DNA of 64,000 nt. It comes from Solenopsis invicta (taxonomy: Eukaryota > Arthropoda > Insecta > Hymenoptera > Formicidae). This document shows positions 13,406 to 27,772 of the stretch, piece by piece. The notes beneath the pieces are model-generated. The model was not told the DNA's origin. It did no database searches and saw only the letters and a program-made list of their open reading frames with translations. The stretch covers positions 6,589,433 to 6,653,432 of the forward strand of contig NC_052676.1 in NCBI RefSeq assembly GCF_016802725.1, read 5' to 3'. The position numbers and the translations under genes are program-made. The first letter of the stretch is position 1; each line of letters begins with the position of its first letter.

Positions 13406-16215
13406 GGGCAAGACAAAAGAGAGCTATATCAGTCAGAGTTCGAAATTTTTTAGTAAAATTGGTTTTTTTCCGAATTTCTCCAATATCTCTGTGTTCTGAT
13501 AGCCCACAGAAGAGTTGTAACTTTTATCACGATGTATCGAATTGTTGAAGTGAAGAAGGGAAGACTTATATCAGTCAAATTGCGAAATATTTGAGTAAAA
13601 CTTTTTTTGCGAATTTCCTTAATATCTCTGTGTTTTTATAGCCCCAAGAAGAGTTCTAACTTTTATCATAATAGATCGAATCGCTAATGTGCTAGACGAA
13701 AGTGTTATATCAGTCAAAGTTCGAAATTTTCTAGTAAAATTGGTTTTTTCCGAATTTCTACAATATCTCTGTGTTCTGATAGCCCACAGAAAAGTTGTAA
13801 CTTTTATCACGATGTATCGAATTGTTGAAGTGAAAAAGGGAAGACTTATATCAGTCAAATTGCGAAATTTTTGATTAAAATTTTTTTTGCGAATTTCTTT
13901 AATATCTCTGTGTTTTTATAGCCCCCAGAAGAGTTCTAACTTTTATCATAATAGATCGAATCGCTAAAGTGCAAGACGAAAGTGTTATATCAGTCAAAGT
14001 TCGAAATTTTTGTGTAAAATTGGTTTTTTTCCGAATTTCTCCAATATCTCTGTGTTCTGATAGTCCACAGAAGAGTTGTAACTTTTATCACGATGTATCG
14101 AATTGTTGAAGTAAAAAAGGGAAGACTTATATCAGTCAAATTGCGAAATTTTTGAGTAAAATTTTTTTGCGAATATCCTTAATATCTCTGTGTTTTTATA
14201 GCCCCCAGAAGATTTCTAACTTTTATCATAATAGATCGAATCGCTAAAGTGCAAGACAAAAGAGTTATATCAGTCAAAGTTCGAAATTTTCGAGTAAAAT
14301 TGTTTTTTTTCCGAATTTCTACAATATCTCTGTGTTCTGATAGCCCACAGAAGAGTTGTAACTTTTATCACGATGTATCGAATTGTTGAAGTGTAGAAGG
14401 GAAGACTTATATCAGTCAAATTGCGAAATCTTTGAGCAAAATTTTTTTTGCGAATTTCCTTAATATCTCTGTGTTTTTATAGCCCCCAGAAGAGTTCTAA
14501 CTTTTATCATAATAGATCGAATCGCTAAAGTGCAAGACGAAAGAGTTATATCAGTCAAAGTTCGAAATTTCCTAGTAAAATTGTTTTTTTTCCGAATTTC
14601 TGCAATATCTCTGTGTTCTGATAGCCCACGGAAGAGTAGTAACTTTTATCACGATGTATCGAATTGTTGAAGTGAAAAAGGGAAGACTTATATCAGTCAA
14701 ATTGCGAAATATTTGAGTAAAATTTTTTTTGCGAATTTCCTTAATATCTCTGTGTTTTTATAGCCCCCAGAAGAGTTCTAACTTTTATCATAATAGATCG
14801 AATCGCTAAAGGGCAAGACGAAAGAGAGCTATATCAGTCAAAGTTCGAAATTTTTTAGTAAAATTGGTTTTTTTCCGAATTTCTCCAATATCTCTGTGTT
14901 CTGATAGCCCACAGAAGAGTTGTAACTTTTATCACGATGTATCGAATTGTTGAAGTGAAGAAGGGAAGACTTATATCAGTCAAATTGCGAAATATTTGAG
15001 TAAAACTTTTTTTGCGAATTTCCTTAATATCTCTGTGTTTTTATAGCCCCAAGAAGAGTTCTAACTTTTATCATAATAGATCGAATCGCTAATGTGCAAG
15101 ACGAAAGTGTTATATCAGTCAAAGTTCGAAATTTTCTAGTAAAATTGGTTTTTTCTGAATTTCTACAATATCTCTGTGTTCTGATAGCCCACAGAAAAGT
15201 TGTAACTTTTATCACGATGTATCGAATTGTTGAAGTGAAAAAGGGAAGACTTATATCAGTCAAATTGCGAAATTTTTGATTAAAATTTTTTTTGCGAATT
15301 TCTTTAATATCTCTGTGTTTTTATAGCCCCCAGAAGAGTTCTAACTTTTATCATAATAGATCGAATCGCTAAAGTGCAAGACGAAAGTGTTATATCAGTC
15401 AAAGTTCGAAATTTTTGTGTAAAATTGGTTTTTTTCCGAATTTCTCCAATATCTCTGTGTTCTGATAGTCCACAGAAGAGTTGTAACTTTTATCACGATG
15501 TATCGAATTGTTGAAGTAAAAAAGGGAAGACTTATATCAGTCAAATTGCGAAATTTTTGAGTAAAATTTTTTTGCGAATATCCTTAATATCTCTGTGTTT
15601 TTATAGCCCCCAGAAGATTTCTAACTTTTATCATAATAGATCGAATCGCTAAAGTGCAAGACGAAAGAGTTATATCAGTCAAAGTTCGAAATTTTCGAGT
15701 AAAATTGTTTTTTTTCCGAATTTCTACAATATCTCTGTGTTCTGATAGCCCACAGAAGAGTTGTAACTTTTATCACGATGTATCGAATTGTTGAAGTGTA
15801 GAAGGGAAGACTTATATCAGTCAAATTGCGAAATCTTTGAGCAAAATTTTTTTTGCGAATTTCCTTAATATCTCTGTGTTTTTATAGCCCCCAGAAGAGT
15901 TCTAACTTTTATCATAATAGATCGAATCGCTAAAGTGCAAGACGAAAGAGTTATATCAGTCAAAGTTCGAAATTTCCTAGTAAAATTGTTTTTTTTCCGA
16001 ATTTCTGCAATATCTCTGTGTTCTGATAGCCCACAGAAGAGTAGTAACTTTTATCACGATGTATCGAATTGTTGAAGTGAAAAAGGGAAGACTTATATCA
16101 GTCAAATTGCGAAATATTTGAGTAAAACTATTTTTGCTAATTTCCTTAATATCTCTGTGTTTTTATAGTCCCCAGAAGAGTTCTAACTTTTATCATAATA
16201 GATCGAATCGCTAAA
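13406..16215. repeat. Higher-order tandem duplication, two copies of about 1,405 bp
   Basis: The variant 'aagggcaagac' followed by 'agagagctatatcagtca' occurs at 13,406 and 14,811. The downstream order of private variants is the same in both copies: 'gccccaagaagag', 'gctaatgtg', 'gatagtccacagaag', 'gcgaatatcc', 'gaagtgtagaagg' and 'aatctttgagcaaa'. A few substitutions separate the copies. The offset is again five dimers. Confidence 0.85.
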
Positions 16216-16395
16216 GTGCAAGACGAAAGTGTTATATCAGTCAAAGTTCGAAATTTTCTAGTAAAATTGGTTTTTTCCGAATTTCTACAATATCTCTGTG
16301 TTCTGATGGCCCACAGAAAAGTTGTAACTTTTATCACGATGTATCGAATTGTTGAAGTGAAAAAGGGAAGACTTATATCAGTCAAATTGCGAAAT

Positions 16396-19150
16396 TTTTG
16401 ATTAAAATTTTTTTTGCGAATTTGTTTAATATCTCTGTGTTTTTATAGCCCCCAGAAGAGTTCTAACTTTTATCATAATAGATCGAATCGCTAAAGTGCA
16501 AGACGAAAGAGTTATATCAGTCAAAGTTCGAAATTTTCTAGTAAAATTGTTTTTTTTCCGAATTTCTACAATATCTCTGTGTTCTGATAGCCCACAGAAG
16601 AGTAGTAACTTTTATCACGATGTATCGAATTGTTGAAGTGAAAAAGGGAAGACTTATATCAGTCAAATTGCGAAATATTTGAGTAAAATTTTTTTTGCCA
16701 ATTCCCTTAATATCTCTGTGTTTTTATAGCCCCCAGAAGAGTTCTAACTTTTATCATAATAGATCGAATCGCTAAAGTGCAAGACGAAAGAGTTATATCA
16801 GTCAAAGTTCGAAATTTTCGAGTAAAATTGTTTTTTTTCCGAATTTCTACAATATCTCTGTGTTCTGATAGCCCACAGAAGAGTAGTAACTTTTATCACG
16901 ATGTATCGAATTGTTGAAGTGAAGAAGGGAAGACTTATATCAGTCAAATTGCGAAATTTTTGAGTAAAATTTTTTTTGCGAATTTCATTAATATCTCTGT
17001 GTTTTTATAGCCCCCAGAAGAGTTCTAACTTTTATCATAATAGATCGAATCGCTAAAGTGCAAGACGAAAGTGTTATATCAGTAAAAGTTCGAAATTTTT
17101 GAGTAAAATTGGTTTTTTTCCGAATTTCTCCAATATCTCGGTGTTCTGATAGCCCACAGAAGAGTTGTAACTTTTATCACGATGTATTGAATTGTTGAAG
17201 TGGAAAAGGGAAGACTTATATCAGTCAAATTGCGAAATTTTTGAGTAAATTTTTTTTGCGAATTTCCTTAATATCTCGGTGTTTTTATAGCCCCCAGAAG
17301 AGTTCTAACTTTTATCATAATAGATCGAATCGCTAAAGTGCAAGACAAAAGGGTTATATCAGTCAAAGTTCGAAAATTTTGTGTAAAATTGGTTTTTTTC
17401 CGAATTTCTCCAATATCTCTGTGTACTGATAGCCCACAGAAGAGTTGTAACTTTTATCACGATGTATCGAATTGTTGAAGTGAAAAAGGGAAGACTTATA
17501 TCAGTCAAATTGCGAAATTTTTGAGTAAAATTTTTTTTGCGAAATTCCTTAATATCTCTGTGTTTTTATAGCCCCAAGAAGAGTTCTAACTTTTATCATA
17601 ATAGATCGAATCGCTAAAGTGCAAGACGAAAGTGTTATATCAGTCAAAGTTCGAAATATTTTAGTAAAATTGTTTTTTTCCGAATTTCTCCAATATCTGT
17701 GTTCTGATAGCCCACAGAAGAGTTGTAACTTTTATCACGATGTATCGAATTGTTGAAGTGAAAAAGGGAAGACTTATATCAGTCAAATTGCGAAATTTTT
17801 GATTAAAATTTTTTTTGCGAATTTGTTTAATATCTCTGTGTTTTTATAGCCCCCAGAAGAGTTCTAACTTTTATCATAATAGATCGAATCGCTAAAGTGC
17901 AAGACGAAAGAGTTATATCAGTCAAAGTTCGAAATTTTCTAGTAAAATTGTTTTTTTTCCGAATTTCTACAATATCTCTGTGTTCTGATAGCCCACAGAA
18001 GAGTAGTAACTTTTATCACGATGTATCGAATTGTTGAAGTGAAAAAGGGAAGACTTATATCAGTCAAATTGCGAAATATTTGAGTAAAATTTTTTTTGCC
18101 AATTCCCTTAATATCTCTGTGTTTTTATAGCCCCCAGAAGAGTTCTAACTTTTATCATAATAGATCGAATCGCTAAAGTGCAAGACGAAAGAGTTATATC
18201 AGTCAAAGTTCGAAATTTTCGAGTAAAATTGTTTTTTTTCCGAATTTCTACAATATCTCTGTGTTCTGATAGCCCACAGAAGAGTAGTAACTTTTATCAC
18301 GATGTATCGAATTGTTGAAGTGAAGAAGGGAAGACTTATATCAGTCAAATTGCGAAATTTTTGAGTAAAATTTTTTTTGCGAATTTCATTAATATCTCTG
18401 TGTTTTTATAGCCCCCAGAAGAGTTCTAACTTTTATCATAATAGATCGAATCGCTAAAGTGCAAGACGAAAGTGTTATATCAGTAAAAGTTCGAAATTTT
18501 TGAGTAAAATTGGTTTTTTTCCGAATTTCTCCAATATCTCGGTGTTCTGATAGCCCACAGAAGAGTTGTAACTTTTATCACGATGTATTGAATTGTTGAA
18601 GTGGAAAAGGGAAGACTTATATCAGTCAAATTGCGAAATTTTTGAGTAAATTTTTTTTGCGAATTTCCTTAATATCTCGGTGTTTTTATAGCCCCCAGAA
18701 GAGTTCTAACTTTTATCATAATAGATCGAATCGCTAAAGTGCAAGACAAAAGGGTTATATCAGTCAAAGTTCGAAAATTTTGTGTAAAATTGGTTTTTTT
18801 CCGAATTTCTCCAATATCTCTGTGTACTGATAGCCCACAGAAGAGTTGTAACTTTTATCACGATGTATCGAATTGTTGAAGTGAAAAAGGGAAGACTTAT
18901 ATCAGTCAAATTGCGAAATTTTTGAGTAAAATTTTTTTTGCGAAATTCCTTAATATCTCTGTGTTTTTATAGCCCCAAGAAGAGTTCTAACTTTTATCAT
19001 AATAGATCGAATCGCTAAAGTGCAAGACGAAAGTGTTATATCAGTCAAAGTTCGAAATATTTTAGTAAAATTGTTTTTTTCCGAATTTCTCCAATATCTG
19101 TGTTCTGATAGCCCACAGAAGAGTTGTAACTTTTATTACGATTTATCGAA
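16396..19150. repeat. Higher-order tandem duplication, two copies of about 1,401 bp
   Basis: Private variants 'gcgaatttgtttaatatc', 'cgaattttctag'-type A units, 'gaatttcattaatatc' (16,981 and 18,382), 'gaagtggaaaagggaag' and 'tgtgtactgatagc' recur in the same order 1,401 bp apart. This is the third independent pair in the array with a five-dimer step. The second copy is itself part of the 6-kb-offset duplication. Confidence 0.82.
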
Positions 19151-21186
19151 TTGTTGAAGTGAAAAAGTGAAAACTTATATCTGTCAAATTGCTAAATTTT
19201 TGAGTAAAATTTTTTTTGCAAATTTCCTTAATATTTCTGTGTTTTTATAGCCCCCAGAAGAGTTCTAACTTTTATCATAATAGATCGAATCGCTAAAGTG
19301 CAAGACGAAAGAGTTATAACAGTCAAAGTTCGAAATTTTTCAGTAAAATTGGTTTTTTTCCGAATTTCTCCAATATCTCTGTGTTCTGATAGCCCACAGA
19401 GGAGTTGTAACATTTATCACGATGTATCGAATTGTTGAAGTGAAGAAGGGAAGACTTATATCAGTCAAATTGCGAAATCTTTGAGCAAAATTTTTTTTTC
19501 GAATTTCCTTAATATCTCTGTGTTTTTATAGCCCCCAGAAGAGTTCTAACTTTTATCATAATAGATCGAATCGCTAAAGTGCAAGACGAAACAGTTATAT
19601 CAGTCAAAGTTCGAAATTTTCGAGTAAAATTGTTTTTTTTCCGAATTTCTACAATATCTCTGTGTTCTGATAGCCCACAGAAGAGTAGTAACTTTTATCA
19701 CGATGTATCGAATTGTTGAAGTGAAGAAGGGAAGACTTATATCAGTCAAATTGCGAAATTTTTGATTATAATTTTTTTGGCGAATTTCTTTAATATCTCT
19801 GTGTTTTTATAGCCCCCAGAAGAGTTCTAACTTTTATCATAATAGTGCGAATCGCTAGAGTGCAAGACGAAAGAGTTATATCAGTGAAAGTTCGAAATTT
19901 TTGGGTAAAATTGGTTTTTTTTCGAATTTCTCCAATATCTCTGTGTTCTGATTGCCCACAGAAGAGTAGTAACTTTTATCACGATGTATCGAATTGTTGA
20001 AGTGAAGAAGGGAAGACTTATATCAGTCAAATTGCGAAATTTTTGAGTAAAATTTTTTTTGCGAAATTCCTTAATATCTCTGTGTTTTTATAGCCCCCAG
20101 AAGAGTTCTAACTTTTATCATAATAGATCGAATCGCTAAAGTGCAAGACGAAAGAGTTATATCAGTAAAAGTTCGAAATTTTTTAGTAAAATTGGTTTTT
20201 TTCCTAATTTCTCCAATATCTCTGTGTTCTGATAGCCCACAGAAGAGTTGTAACTTTTATCACGATGTATCGAATTGTTGAAGTGAAGAAGGGAAGACTT
20301 ATATCAGTCAAATTGCGAAATCTTTGAGTAAAATTTTTTTTGCGAATTTCCTTAATATCTCTGTGTTTTTATAGCCCCAAGAAGAGTTCTAACTTTTATC
20401 ATAATAGATCGAATCGCTAAAGTGCAAGACGAAAGAGTTATATCAGTCAAAGTTTGAAATTTTCTAGTAAAATTGGTTTTTTTCCGAATTTCTACAATAT
20501 CTCTGTGTTCTGATAGCCCACAGAAAAGTTGTAACTTTTATCACGATGTATCGAATTGTTGAAGTGAAAAAGGGAAGACTTATATCAGTCAAATTGCGAA
20601 ATTTTTGATTAAAACTTTTTTTGCCAATTTCTTTAATATCTCTGTGTTTTTATAGCCCCCAGAAGAGTTCTAACTTTTATCATAATAGATCGAATCGCTA
20701 AAGTGCAAGACGAAAGAGTTATATCAGTCAAAGTTCGAAATTTTTGAGTAAAATTGGTTTTTTTCCGAATTTCTCCAATATCTCTGTGTTCTGATAGCCC
20801 ACAGAAGAGTTGTAACTTTTATCACGATGTATCGAATTGTTGAAGTGAAAAAGGGAAGACTTATATTAGTCAAATTGCGAAATTTTTGAGTAAAATTTTT
20901 TTTTCGAATTTCCTTAATATCTCTGTGTTTTTATAGCCCCCAGAAGAGTTCTAAATTTTATCATAATAGATCGAATCGCTTAAGTGCAAGACGAAAGGGT
21001 TATATCAGTCAAAGTTCGACATTTTCTAGTAAAATTGGTTTTCTTCCGAATTTCTACAATATCTCTGTGTTCTGATAGCCCACAGAAGAGTTGTAAATTT
21101 TATCACGATGTATCGAATTGTTGAAGTGAAAAAGGGAAGACTTATATCAGTTAAATTTCGAAGTTTTTGAGTAAAATTTTTTTTGC

Positions 21187-21728
21187 GAATTTCTTTAATA
21201 TCTCTGTGTTCTGATAGCCCCGAGAAGAGTTCTAACTTTTACCATTATGGATCAAATCGTTAAAGTGAAAAACGAAAGTGTTATATCAATCAAAGTACGA
21301 AATTTTTGAGTAAAACCTTTTTGCGAATTTCTCAAGTATCTCTGTGTTTTTATAGCCCCCAGAAGAGTTCCAACTTTTATCATAATAGATCGAATCGCTA
21401 AAGTGCAAGACGAAAGAGTTATATCAGTCAAAATTCGAAATTTTTGAGTAAAATTTTTTTTGCGAATTTCTTTAACATCTCTGTGTTCAGATAGCCCAGA
21501 GAAGAGTTCTACCTTTTATCATTATGGATCAAATCGTTAAAGTGAAAAACGAAAGATTTATATCAATCAAAGTACGAAATTTTTGAGTAAAACTTTTTTG
21601 CGAATTTCTCAAATATCTCTGTGTTTTTATAGCCCCGAGAAAAGTTCTAACTTTTATCATAATAGATCGAATCGCTAAAGTGCCAGACGAAAGAGTTATA
21701 TCAGTCAAAGATCGAATTTTTTAGTAAA
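21187..21728. repeat. Variant-monomer block 1 (type C monomers inside the dimer array)
   Basis: Two monomers of a third type interrupt the A/B alternation. They carry 'attatggatcaaatcgttaa' and 'aagtgaaaaacgaaag', which resemble the edge monomers at 41-42.4 kb more than they resemble A or B. The local order is B-C-A-C'-A-B, so the block shifts the dimer phase by one monomer. Confidence 0.75.
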
Positions 21729-24700
21729 ATTGATCTTTTTTCGAATTTCTCCAATATCTCGGTGTTCTGATAGCCCACAGAAGAGTTGTAACTTTTATCA
21801 CGATGTATTGAATTGTTGAAGTGGAAAAGGGAAGACTTATATCAGTCAAATTGCGAAATCTTTGAGTAAAACTTTTTTTGCGAATTTCCTTAATATCTCT
21901 GTGTTTTTATAGCCCCAAGAAGAGTTCTAACTTTTATCATAATAGATCGAATCGCTAAAGTGCAAGACGAAAGTGTTATATCAGTCAAAGTTCGAAATTT
22001 TCTAGTAAAATTGGTTTTTTCCGAATTTCTACAATATCTCTGTGTTCTGATAGCCCACAGAAAAGTTGTAACTTTTATCACGATGTATCGAATTGTTGAA
22101 GTGAAAAAGGGAAGACTTATATCAGTCAAATTGCGAAATATTTGATTAAAATTTTTTTTGCGAATTTGTTTAATATCTCTGTGTTTTTATAGCCCCCAGA
22201 AGAGTTCTAACTTTTATCATAATAGATCGAATCGCTAAAGTGCAAGACGAAAGAGTTATATCAGTCAAAGTTCGAAATTTTCTAGTAAAATTGTTTTTTC
22301 TCCGAATTTCTACAATATCTCTGTGTTCTGATAGCCCACAGAAGAGTAGTAACTTTTATCACGATGTATCGAATTGTTGAAGTGAAAAAGGGAAGACTTA
22401 TATCAGTCAAATTGCGAAATATTTGAGTAAAATTTTTTTTGCCAATTCCCTTAATATCTCGGTGTTTTTATAGCCCCCAGAAGAGTTCTAACTTTTATCA
22501 TAATAGATCGAATCGCTAAAGTGCAAGACGAAAGTGTTATATCAGTAAAAGTTCGAAATTTTTGAGTAAAATTGGTTTTTTTCCGAATTTCTCCAATATC
22601 TCGGTGTTCTGATAGCCCACAGAAGAGTTGTAACTTTTATCACGATGTATTGAATTGTTGAAGTGGAAAAGGGAAGACTTATATCAGTCAAATTGCGAAA
22701 TTTTTGAGTAAATTTTTTTTTGCGAATTTCCTTAATATCTCGGTGTTTTTATAGCCCCCAGAAGAGTTCTAACTTTTATCATAATAGATCGAATCGCTAA
22801 AGTGCAAGACGAAAGGGTTATATCAGTCAAAGTTCGAAATTTTCGAGTAAAATTGTTTTTTTTCCGAATTTCTACAATATCTCTGTGTTCTGATAGCCCA
22901 CAGAAGAGTTGTAACTTTTATCACGATGTATCGAATTGTTGAAGTGTAGAAGGGAAGACTTATATCAGTCAAATTGCGAAATCTTTGAGCAAAATTTTTT
23001 TTGCGAATTTCCTTAATATCTCTGTGTTTTTATAGCCCCCAGAAGAGTTCTAACTTTTATCATAATAGATCGAATCGCTAAAGTGCAAGACGAAAGAGTT
23101 ATATCAGTCAAAGTTCGAAATTTCCTAGTAAAATTGTTTTTTTTCCGAATTTCTACAATATCTCTGTGTTCTGATAGCCCACAGAAGAGTAGTAACTTTT
23201 ATCACGATGTATCGAATTGTTGAAGTGAAAAAGGGAAGACTTATATCAGTCAAATTGCGAAATATTTGAGTAAAATTTTTTTTGCCAATTCCCTTAATAT
23301 CTCTGTGTTTTTATAGCCCCCAGAAGAGTTCTAACTTTTATCATAATAGATCGAATCGCTAAAGTGCAAGACAAAAGAGTTATATCAGTAAAAGTTCGAA
23401 ATTTTTTAGTAAAATTGGTTTTTTTCCGAATTTCTCCAATATCTCTGTGTTCTGATAGCCCACAGAAGAGTTGTAACTTTTATCACGATGTATCGAATTG
23501 TTGAAGAGAAGAAGGGAAGACTTATATCAGTCAAATTGCGAAATCTTTGAGTAAAACTTTTTTTGCGAATTTCCTTAATATCTCTGTGTTTTTATAGCCC
23601 CAAGAAGAGTTCTAACTTTTATCATAATAGATCGAATCGCTAAAGTGCAAGACGAAAGTGTTATATCAGTCAAAGTTCGAAATTTTCTAGTAAAATTGGT
23701 TTTTTCCGAATTTCTACAATATCTCTGTGTTCTGATAGCCCACAGAAAAGTTGTAACTTTTATCACGATGTATCGAATTGTTGAAGTGAAAAAGGGAAGA
23801 CTTATATCAGTCAAATTGCGAAATTTTTGATTAAAATTTTTTTTGCGAATTTGTTTAATATCTCTGTGTTTTTATAGCCCCCAGAAGAGTTCTAACTTTT
23901 ATCATAATAGATCGAATCGCTAAAGTGCAAGACGAAAGAGTTATATCAGTCAAAGTTCGAAATTTTCTAGTAAAATTGTTTTTTTTCCGAATTTCTACAA
24001 TATCTCTGTGTTCTGATAGCCCACAGAAGAGTAGTAACTTTTATCACGATGTATCGAATTGTTGAAGTGAAAAAGGGAAGACTTATATCAGTCAAATTGC
24101 GAAATATTTGAGTAAAATTTTTTTTGCCAATTCCCTTAATATCTCTGTGTTTTTATAGCCCCCAGAAGAGTTCTAACTTTTATCATAATAGATCGAATCG
24201 CTAAAGTGCAAGACGAAAGAGTTATATCAGTCAAAGTTCGAAATTTTCGAGTAAAATTGTTTTTTTTCCGAATTTCTACAATATCTCTGTGTTCTGATAG
24301 CCCACAGAAGAGTAGTAACTTTTATCACGATGTATCGAATTGTTGAAGTGAAGAAGGGAAGACTTATATCAGTCAAATTGCGAAATTTTTGAGTAAAATT
24401 TTTTTTGCGAATTTCATTAATATCTCTGTGTTTTTATAGCCCCCAGAAGAGTTCTAACTTTTATCATAATAGATCGAATCGCTAAAGTGCAAGACGAAAG
24501 TGTTATATCAGTAAAAGTTCGAAATTTTTGAGTAAAATTGGTTTTTTTCCGAATTTCTCCAATATCTCGGTGTTCTGATAGCCCACAGAAGAGTTGTAAC
24601 TTTTATCACGATGTATTGAATTGTTGAAGTGGAAAAGGGAAGACTTATATCAGTCAAATTGCGAAATTTTTGAGTAAATTTTTTTTGCGAATTTCCTTAA

Positions 24701-27493
24701 TATCGCGGTGTTTTTATAGCCCCCAGAAGAGTTCTAACTTTTATCATAATAGATCGAATCGCTAAAGTGCAAGACGAAAGGGTTATATCAGTCAAAGTTC
24801 GAAAATTTTGTGTAAAATTGGTTTTTTTCCGAATTTCTCCAATATCTCTGTGTACTGATAGCCCACAGAAGAGTTGTAACTTTTATCACGATGTATCGAA
24901 TTGTTGAAGTGAAAAAGGGAAGACTTATATCAGTCAAATTGCGAAATTTTTGAGTAAAATTTTTTTTGCGAAATTCCTTAATATCTCTGTGTTTTTATAG
25001 CCCCAAGAAGAGTTCTAACTTTTATCATAATAGATCGAATCGCTAAAGTGCAAGACGAAAGTGTTATATCAGTCAAAGTTCGAAATATTTTAGTAAAATT
25101 GTTTTTTTCCGAATTTCTCCAATATCTGTGTTCTGATAGCCCACAGAAGAGTTGTAACTTTTATCACGATGTATCGAATTGTTGAAGTGAAAAAGTGAAA
25201 ACTTATATCTGTCAAATTGCTAAATTTTTGAGTAAAATTTTTTTTGCGAATTTCCTTAATATTTCTGTGTTTTTATAGCCCCCAGAAGAGTTCTAACTTT
25301 TATCATAATAGATCGAATCGCTAAAGTGCAAGACGAAAGAGTTAAACCAGTCAAAGTTCGAAATTTTTCAGTAAAATTGGTTTTTTTCCGAATTTCTCCA
25401 ATATCTCTGTGTTCTGATAGCCCACAGAGGAGTTGTAACATTTATCACGATGTATCGAATTGTTGAAGTGAAGAAGGGAAGACTTATATCAGTCAAATTG
25501 CGAAATCTTTGAGCAAAATTTTTTTTTCGAATTTCCTTAATATCTCTGTGTTTTTATAGCCCCCAGAAGAGTTCTAACTTTTATCATAATAGATCGAATC
25601 GCTAAAGTGCAAGACGAAACAGTTATATCAGTCAAAGTTCGAAATCTTCGAGTAAAATTGTTTTTTTTCCGAATTTCTACAATATCTCTGTGTTCTGATA
25701 GCCCACAGAAGAGTAGTAACTTTTATCACGATGTATCGAATTGTTGAAGTGAAGAAGGGAAGACTTATATCAGTCAAATTGCGAAATTTTTGATTATAAT
25801 TTTTTTGGCGAATTTCTTTAATATCTCTGTGTTTTTATAGCCCCCAGAAGAGTTCTAACTTTTATCATAATAGAGCGAATCGCTAGAGTGCAAGACGAAA
25901 GAGTTATATCAGTGAAAGTTCGAAATTTTTGGGTAAAATTGGTTTTTTTCCGAATTTCTCCAATATCTCTGTGTTCTGATTGCCCACAGAAGAGTAGTAA
26001 CTTTTATCACGATGTATCGAATTGTTGAAGTGAAGAAGGGAAGACTTATATCAGTCAAATTGCGAAATTTTTGAGTAAAATTTTTTTTGCGAAATTCCTT
26101 AATATCTCTGTGTTTTTATAGCCCCCAGAAGAGTTCTAACTTTTATCATAATAGATCGAATCGCTAAAGTGCAAGACGAAAGAGTTATATCAGTAAAAGT
26201 TCGAAATTTTTTAGTAAAATTGGTTTTTTTCCTAATTTCTCCAATATCTCTGTGTTCTGATAGCCCACAGAAGAGTTGTAACTTTTATCACGATGTATCG
26301 AATTGTTGAAGTGAAAAAGGGAAGACTTATATCAGTCAAATTGCGAAATCTTTGAGTAAAATTTTTTTGCGAATTTCCTTAATATCTCTGTGTTTTTATA
26401 GCCCCCAGAAGAGTTCTAACTTTTATCATAATAGATCGAATCGCTAAAGTGCAAGACGAAAGAGTTATATCAGTCAAAGTTCGAAATATTTTAGTAAAAT
26501 TGTTTTTTTCCGAATTTCTCCAATATCTGTGTTCTGATAGCCCACAGAAGAGTTGTAACTTTTATCACGATGTATCGAATTGTTGAAGTGAAGAAGGGAA
26601 GACTTATATCAGTCAAATTGCGAAATCTTTGAGTAAAATTTTTTTTGCGAATTTCCTTAATATCTCTGTGTTTTTATAGCCCCAAGAAGAGTTCTAACTT
26701 TTATCATAATAGATCGAATCGCTAAAGTGCAAGACGAAAGAGTTATATCAGTCAAAGTTTGAAATTTTCTAGTAAAATTGGTTTTTTTCCGAATTTCTAC
26801 AATATCTCTGTGTTCTGATAGCCCACAGAAAAGTTGTAACTTTTATCACGATGTATCGAATTGTTGAAGTGAAAAAGGGAAGACTTATATCAGTCAAATT
26901 GCGAAATTTTTGATTAAAACTTTTTTTGCCAATTTCTTTAATATCTCTGTGTTTTTATAGCCCCCAGAAGAGTTCTAACTTTTATCATAATAGATCGAAT
27001 CGCTAAAGTGCAAGACGAAAGAGTTATATCAGTCAAAGTTCGAAATTTTTGAGTAAAATTGGTTTTTTTCCGAATTTCTCCAATATCTCTGTGTTCTGAT
27101 AGCCCACAGAAGAGTTGTAACTTTTATCACGATGTATCGAATTGTTGAAGTGAAAAAGGGAAGACTTATATTAGTCAAATTGCGAAATTTTTGAGTAAAA
27201 TTTTTTTTTCGAATTTCCTTAATATCTCTGTGTTTTTATAGCCCCCAGAAGAGTTCTAAATTTTATCATAATAGACCGAATCGCTTAAGTGCAAGACGAA
27301 AGGGTTATATCAGTCAAAGTTCGACATTTTCTAGTAAAATTGGTTTTCTTCCGAATTTCTACAATATCTCTGTGTTCTGATAGCCCACAGAAGAGTTGTA
27401 AATTTTATCACGATGTATCGAATTGTTGAAGTGAAAAAGGGAAGACTTATATCAGTTAAATTTCGAAGTTTTTGAGTAAAATTTTTTTTGCGA

Positions 27494-27772
27494 ATTTCTT
27501 TAATATCTCTGTGTTCTGATAGCCCCGAGAAGAGTTCTAACTTTTACCATTATGGATCAAATCGTTAAAGTGAAAAACGAAAGTGTTATATCAATCAAAG
27601 TACGAAATTTTTGAGTAAAACCTTTTTGCGAATTTCTCAAGTATCTCTGTGTTTTTATAGCCCCGAGAAAAGTTCTAACTTTTATCATAATAGATCGAAT
27701 CGCTAAAGTGCCAGACGAAAGAGTTATATCAGTCAAAGTTCGAATTTTTTAGTAAAATTGATCTTTTTTCGA
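27494..27772. repeat. Variant-monomer block 2 (shortened copy of block 1)
   Basis: One C monomer ('accattatggatcaaatcg' at 27,546) is followed directly by an A monomer with 'gccccgagaaaagttctaac'. Compared with block 1 it lacks one A and one C' monomer, about 280 bp. Confidence 0.72.
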
